Assembly (NCBI GenBank): GCA_025094145.1
Contig: JALLLS010000010.1
Coordinates: 124,001 to 188,000 of the forward strand
Reading direction: 5' to 3'
Source of the DNA: Spinellus fusiger
Taxonomy: Eukaryota > Mucoromycota > Mucoromycetes > Mucorales > Phycomycetaceae
DNA: 64,000 nt
Shown here: piece after piece, positions 61,364 through 64,000 of the stretch
Position numbering within the stretch: the stretch's first letter is position 1
How the letters are laid out: each line of letters starts with the position of its first letter
The notes under the pieces: model-generated
The model's database searches: none
What the model was told of the DNA's origin: nothing
Seen by the model: only the letters and a program-made list of their open reading frames with translations
Program-made: the position numbers and the translations under genes

Positions 61364-62527
61364 ACCGAGACAGAGACAGAGACAGAGACGGGAGTACAGA
61401 ATGCGATAACAGTGACAAGAAGGAATAAAGAAAAACAAGTGTCGGGAAGCAAACAAGTTGATACAAAAAATTAATAAAACCGCAAATGTGCAGCAAGGAA
61501 GTTTATTTCAATAAGCTGAGACCCTCTTTATTGCGCCTGAAGAATTCAATGGTTTGTACGACGCTATCAGACTCAATCCATTACTATTGATATGCTGGAG
61601 ATTCTTCTTTATTTGTTGGTTAATGTGTTAGCTGGGATAGATCAAGGCTGTCTTGTCTTTTCTCTCTCTCTTTTCAAGACATGGACGATGCCTTCACTGT
61701 TGTTGTTGTTGTTGTTGTTCTTCTTCTTTTCTTTGCAATGAAAGGAGGCGAGACAGAACAAACATCTGTCTTTCTGAGTAGGCTTGGAGACCTTTGTTCT
61801 CTCTAGACACGTGAGATTGTCGTTTTGTTTTGCAAGGTATTCGCCCCTTTAACTACCATGATTCTTGTCATGGCATAGGTTAGTCCGTGCCTATGCCGAT
61901 CTCAGACCATTTAATTCGTGAAACAAAATAAATAAAGTGTAATGAATCCTATAAAAATAGGTCCTAGTATAGGGCAGACAGTCTGTGGATGTGTTCTGTT
62001 CCCTTGACACTAGCCAATTGACGATAGCCATTGACGATAGCCAATTGACGATAGCCATTGACACTAGCCATTGACGATAGCTACGGACCCCACACTATCA
62101 ACAGAGCACCAGAGCATCCACAGGAAAAAGGAACTGTGAGTGCAATTCCAATTCCAATCCTTCTTTTGCTACTATGGACTGCTATGGTATCCTCTGTAGT
62201 TCTAGTCACTAGGAGAGCAGAACGGTGTTATCTCTGCTCCTTCCCGACTCCGATATCCCACTCGTTTCATAGGCTAAGGAAGGGAAATGCAATAGAAAAT
62301 AGATGGATTTGTGATGAATAGCAATAAAGTGAGATCCCAAAGGAGTTGTATTGCTTGGATTGGTCTAGCATCAAGGCGGTGTACTGTTATTAGAATGATA
62401 ATAGCCGCTAATTCTAAGAATGGAGGGAGGGGGAGGGAAATAGGCCAATTTTATTTGTTTCCAATGGATCCATAGAGCGCACGAATAACAAGCAGACGAG
62501 TAGTTTCAAAAGGTGGTCCGGGATTTC
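61364..62527. other. Spacer with minisatellite
   Basis: (GTT)n at 61697-61720 and a 13-15 bp minisatellite TTGACGATAGCCA at 62004-62081. A frame at 62058-62321 has one hydrophobic stretch but starts inside the minisatellite; I do not call it. Confidence 0.5.
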
Positions 62528-63910
62528 TTATTCGGCATTGTTAAAGAGATAGCTGACACTCTCTCCGTTGTGCTGTAGTGAAGAGAAGATAAGCAAAATC
62601 CCCCTAAAAACAACAGAACCTCTTTGGACTTACCGTTCTTCTAATGGCTTCTGAGAGTGTAGTTGAGATGTCAATAGTGACTAGTTTTCTGCATTTGTCC
62701 ATCTTCTCTCTTGGAATAGGGAAACTATTGGTCACCACCAACTGCACAGAAGAATAAGTAAGAATGGCTTAATGTCCCTTTCTCCACCTCCATTGTACTT
62801 ACTCTGTGCACGCTGTCACATGCCTGGATCTTCTCCACAGAGTCACCACTAAGAACACCATGGGTAGCAATAATGTATACCTTGTCAGCACCACACTTCT
62901 TCATAAGATGCTCAGCAGCATCAAGGAAGGATTGACAGCCATCGATAATATCGTCCTGCACTGGTTAATGGCATGCTCCACAGAGCCCAAACTTACCGTC
63001 AAGAACACAGTCTTGCCCTTGACATCACCCACAAGAGTAATGGTGCTCTGTTCGCCAGCAGTGTCTGCCACAATGGACACTGCAGCATTCTTTGTGTCTC
63101 CATTGACACCTGCGTCTGTGAGAGATGAGATGGAGGCAATGAGATCTGTGGCTTCTGTCTCGGCTCTCTCCTTCTCAGCATCTGCCTCTGCTCCATGAAG
63201 ACTCTTTGGCATGCCACTGTAGGGTCTGTTGTGGCCCTGAGGACCTGATCGGGATCGGTCTTTATGAATCAAGGCAAAGTCAAGACGAAGCGCATCTGCC
63301 AGGGAAGTGACTCTATTCTCTGCCATCAGACCCCATCAACAACCCTCCTATGCACTCTACCTCTTTGCACCACCTGCATTCTTACTGACGACGACGCCAT
63401 TCTTCCACTCGGGTATATTCTGAATGATCCACTTGGCAATGACAGGCTCAGCATAGAGGTTGTCCACGGGTCTTTGGAAGAATCCCTGCATTTGAGAAGC
63501 GTGCAGATCCATTGTCTATACCAGCAGTCAATCAGTGTGACCGTGTAATTTTGCTGTTACCCACAATGATATGATCAACACCAGCGACAGCCAACATGTT
63601 AGCAACGACTATCAAACCATGTCATAAGCCAATCGCCAACAGCAACAAACGTACTTGCGATGGACAGTCATCCCTCCCACCCACACATTTACTTAGACTA
63701 GAGGATATCACTTACGTTTTGCTGTAATTGAAGTTCTTCCCTTTCTCTTGCTCTGTTTGCAATAAGGGAAGTAGGGAAGTACAGCTGTGATTCTCTTGGC
63801 AGATCCAATCCGAGCTGCTTGGATCATAATGCACATTTCGATAATATTGTCATTCATCTGTGTAGAACCGGATTGAATAATGAATACATCCTGGTTACGA
63901 ATAGAGACGC
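62528..63910 (-). CDS. Ribose-phosphate pyrophosphokinase subunit (Prs1/Prs5-like), 5' end beyond window
   Basis: Makes PRPP from ribose-5-phosphate and ATP for nucleotide, His and Trp synthesis. Exons resolved, 5' to 3', are 63716-63910, 63565-63608, 63361-63515, 62997-63312, 62803-62955, 62634-62741 and 62528-62572. Motifs: [46 protein letters not shown] (metal/ATP site), [10 protein letters not shown] (flexible loop) and [16 protein letters not shown]. An insert of about 65 residues with a Glu/Ser-rich sequence then separates this from [10 protein letters not shown]. The PRPP loop reads [11 protein letters not shown] where catalytic subunits have VDDMADTCGT, as in yeast Prs1-like subunits. 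The ending is [15 protein letters not shown]. The N-terminus lies past 63910 and probably outside the window. Confidence 0.9.
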
Positions 63911-64000
63911 CTAATAAGAGTACAAGGGTAAGTATTTACTGTATTCATCTTTTGCTATTTGTATTTGTAGCTATATCCATTTGTATTTGTAACTGTAGCT

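Noticed and set aside
62058..62321. Frame with a hydrophobic stretch ILLLLLWTAMVSSVVLV
   Set aside because: It begins inside the minisatellite and has no supporting homology that I recognise.

Overview
The window is nuclear DNA of a filamentous, early-diverging fungus, most likely a Mucoromycota member. I infer this from short GT-AG introns (about 45-110 nt) with CTAAC/CTGAC-like branch sites, AT-rich spacers full of microsatellites, a fungal gene set (Gpi13, Cas1p-type acetyltransferase, FUSC/DUF2421 membrane protein, Med8, SWIRM protein), and genes missing from yeasts (GTPBP1-type GTPase, PRL phosphatase, sepiapterin-reductase-like enzyme). I see no bacterial operons, CRISPR arrays, rRNA or convincing tRNA. 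No species name can be fixed from sequence alone.

Layout. 0.7-5.6 kb: a secreted/vacuolar-type subtilisin with an acidic insert in its propeptide, a sepiapterin-reductase-like SDR, and a PRL phosphatase on the other strand. 6.7-7.8 kb: a foldback/MITE-like element with 148-bp inverted arms. 7.9-15.7 kb: an anillin-like AHD-PH protein, CK2 alpha, and the intronless GPI13. 15.77-16.65 kb: a 5'-truncated LINE fragment with target-site duplication, lying 18-32 bp upstream of the GPI13 start. 17-19.6 kb: two unrecognised genes. 19.6-29.7 kb: a gene-poor stretch in which I resolve one tiny spliced zinc-knuckle gene, one transposase relic and several weak candidates. 29.7-32.3 kb: Cas1p-like sialate/polysaccharide O-acetyltransferase. 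32.5-34.2 kb: a second inverted-repeat element. 34.8-36.9 kb: GTPBP1-like GTPase. 37-41 kb: Tc1/mariner cluster. 42-47.6 kb: mitochondrial-type cysteine synthase and a FUSC/DUF2421 transporter-like protein. 48-52 kb: decayed Tc1-type copies. 52.7-53.6 kb: AIG1/FAR-17a membrane hydrolase. 55.7-56.5 kb: MED8. 60.3-61.4 kb: SWIRM protein. 62.5-64 kb: 5'-incomplete PRPP synthetase subunit.

The genes are independent housekeeping units, not a pathway cluster. Loose functional links are secretion and cell surface (subtilisin, GPI13, Cas1p-like), signalling and cytokinesis (PRL, CK2, anillin-like), and gene expression (Med8, SWIRM, GTPBP1). The least expected content is the mobile-element landscape (at least ten Tc1-like pieces, two TIR elements and one LINE insertion) and the hidden mini zinc-knuckle gene. 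Exon joints were worked out by hand from splice signals and reading-frame continuity; none has transcript support.
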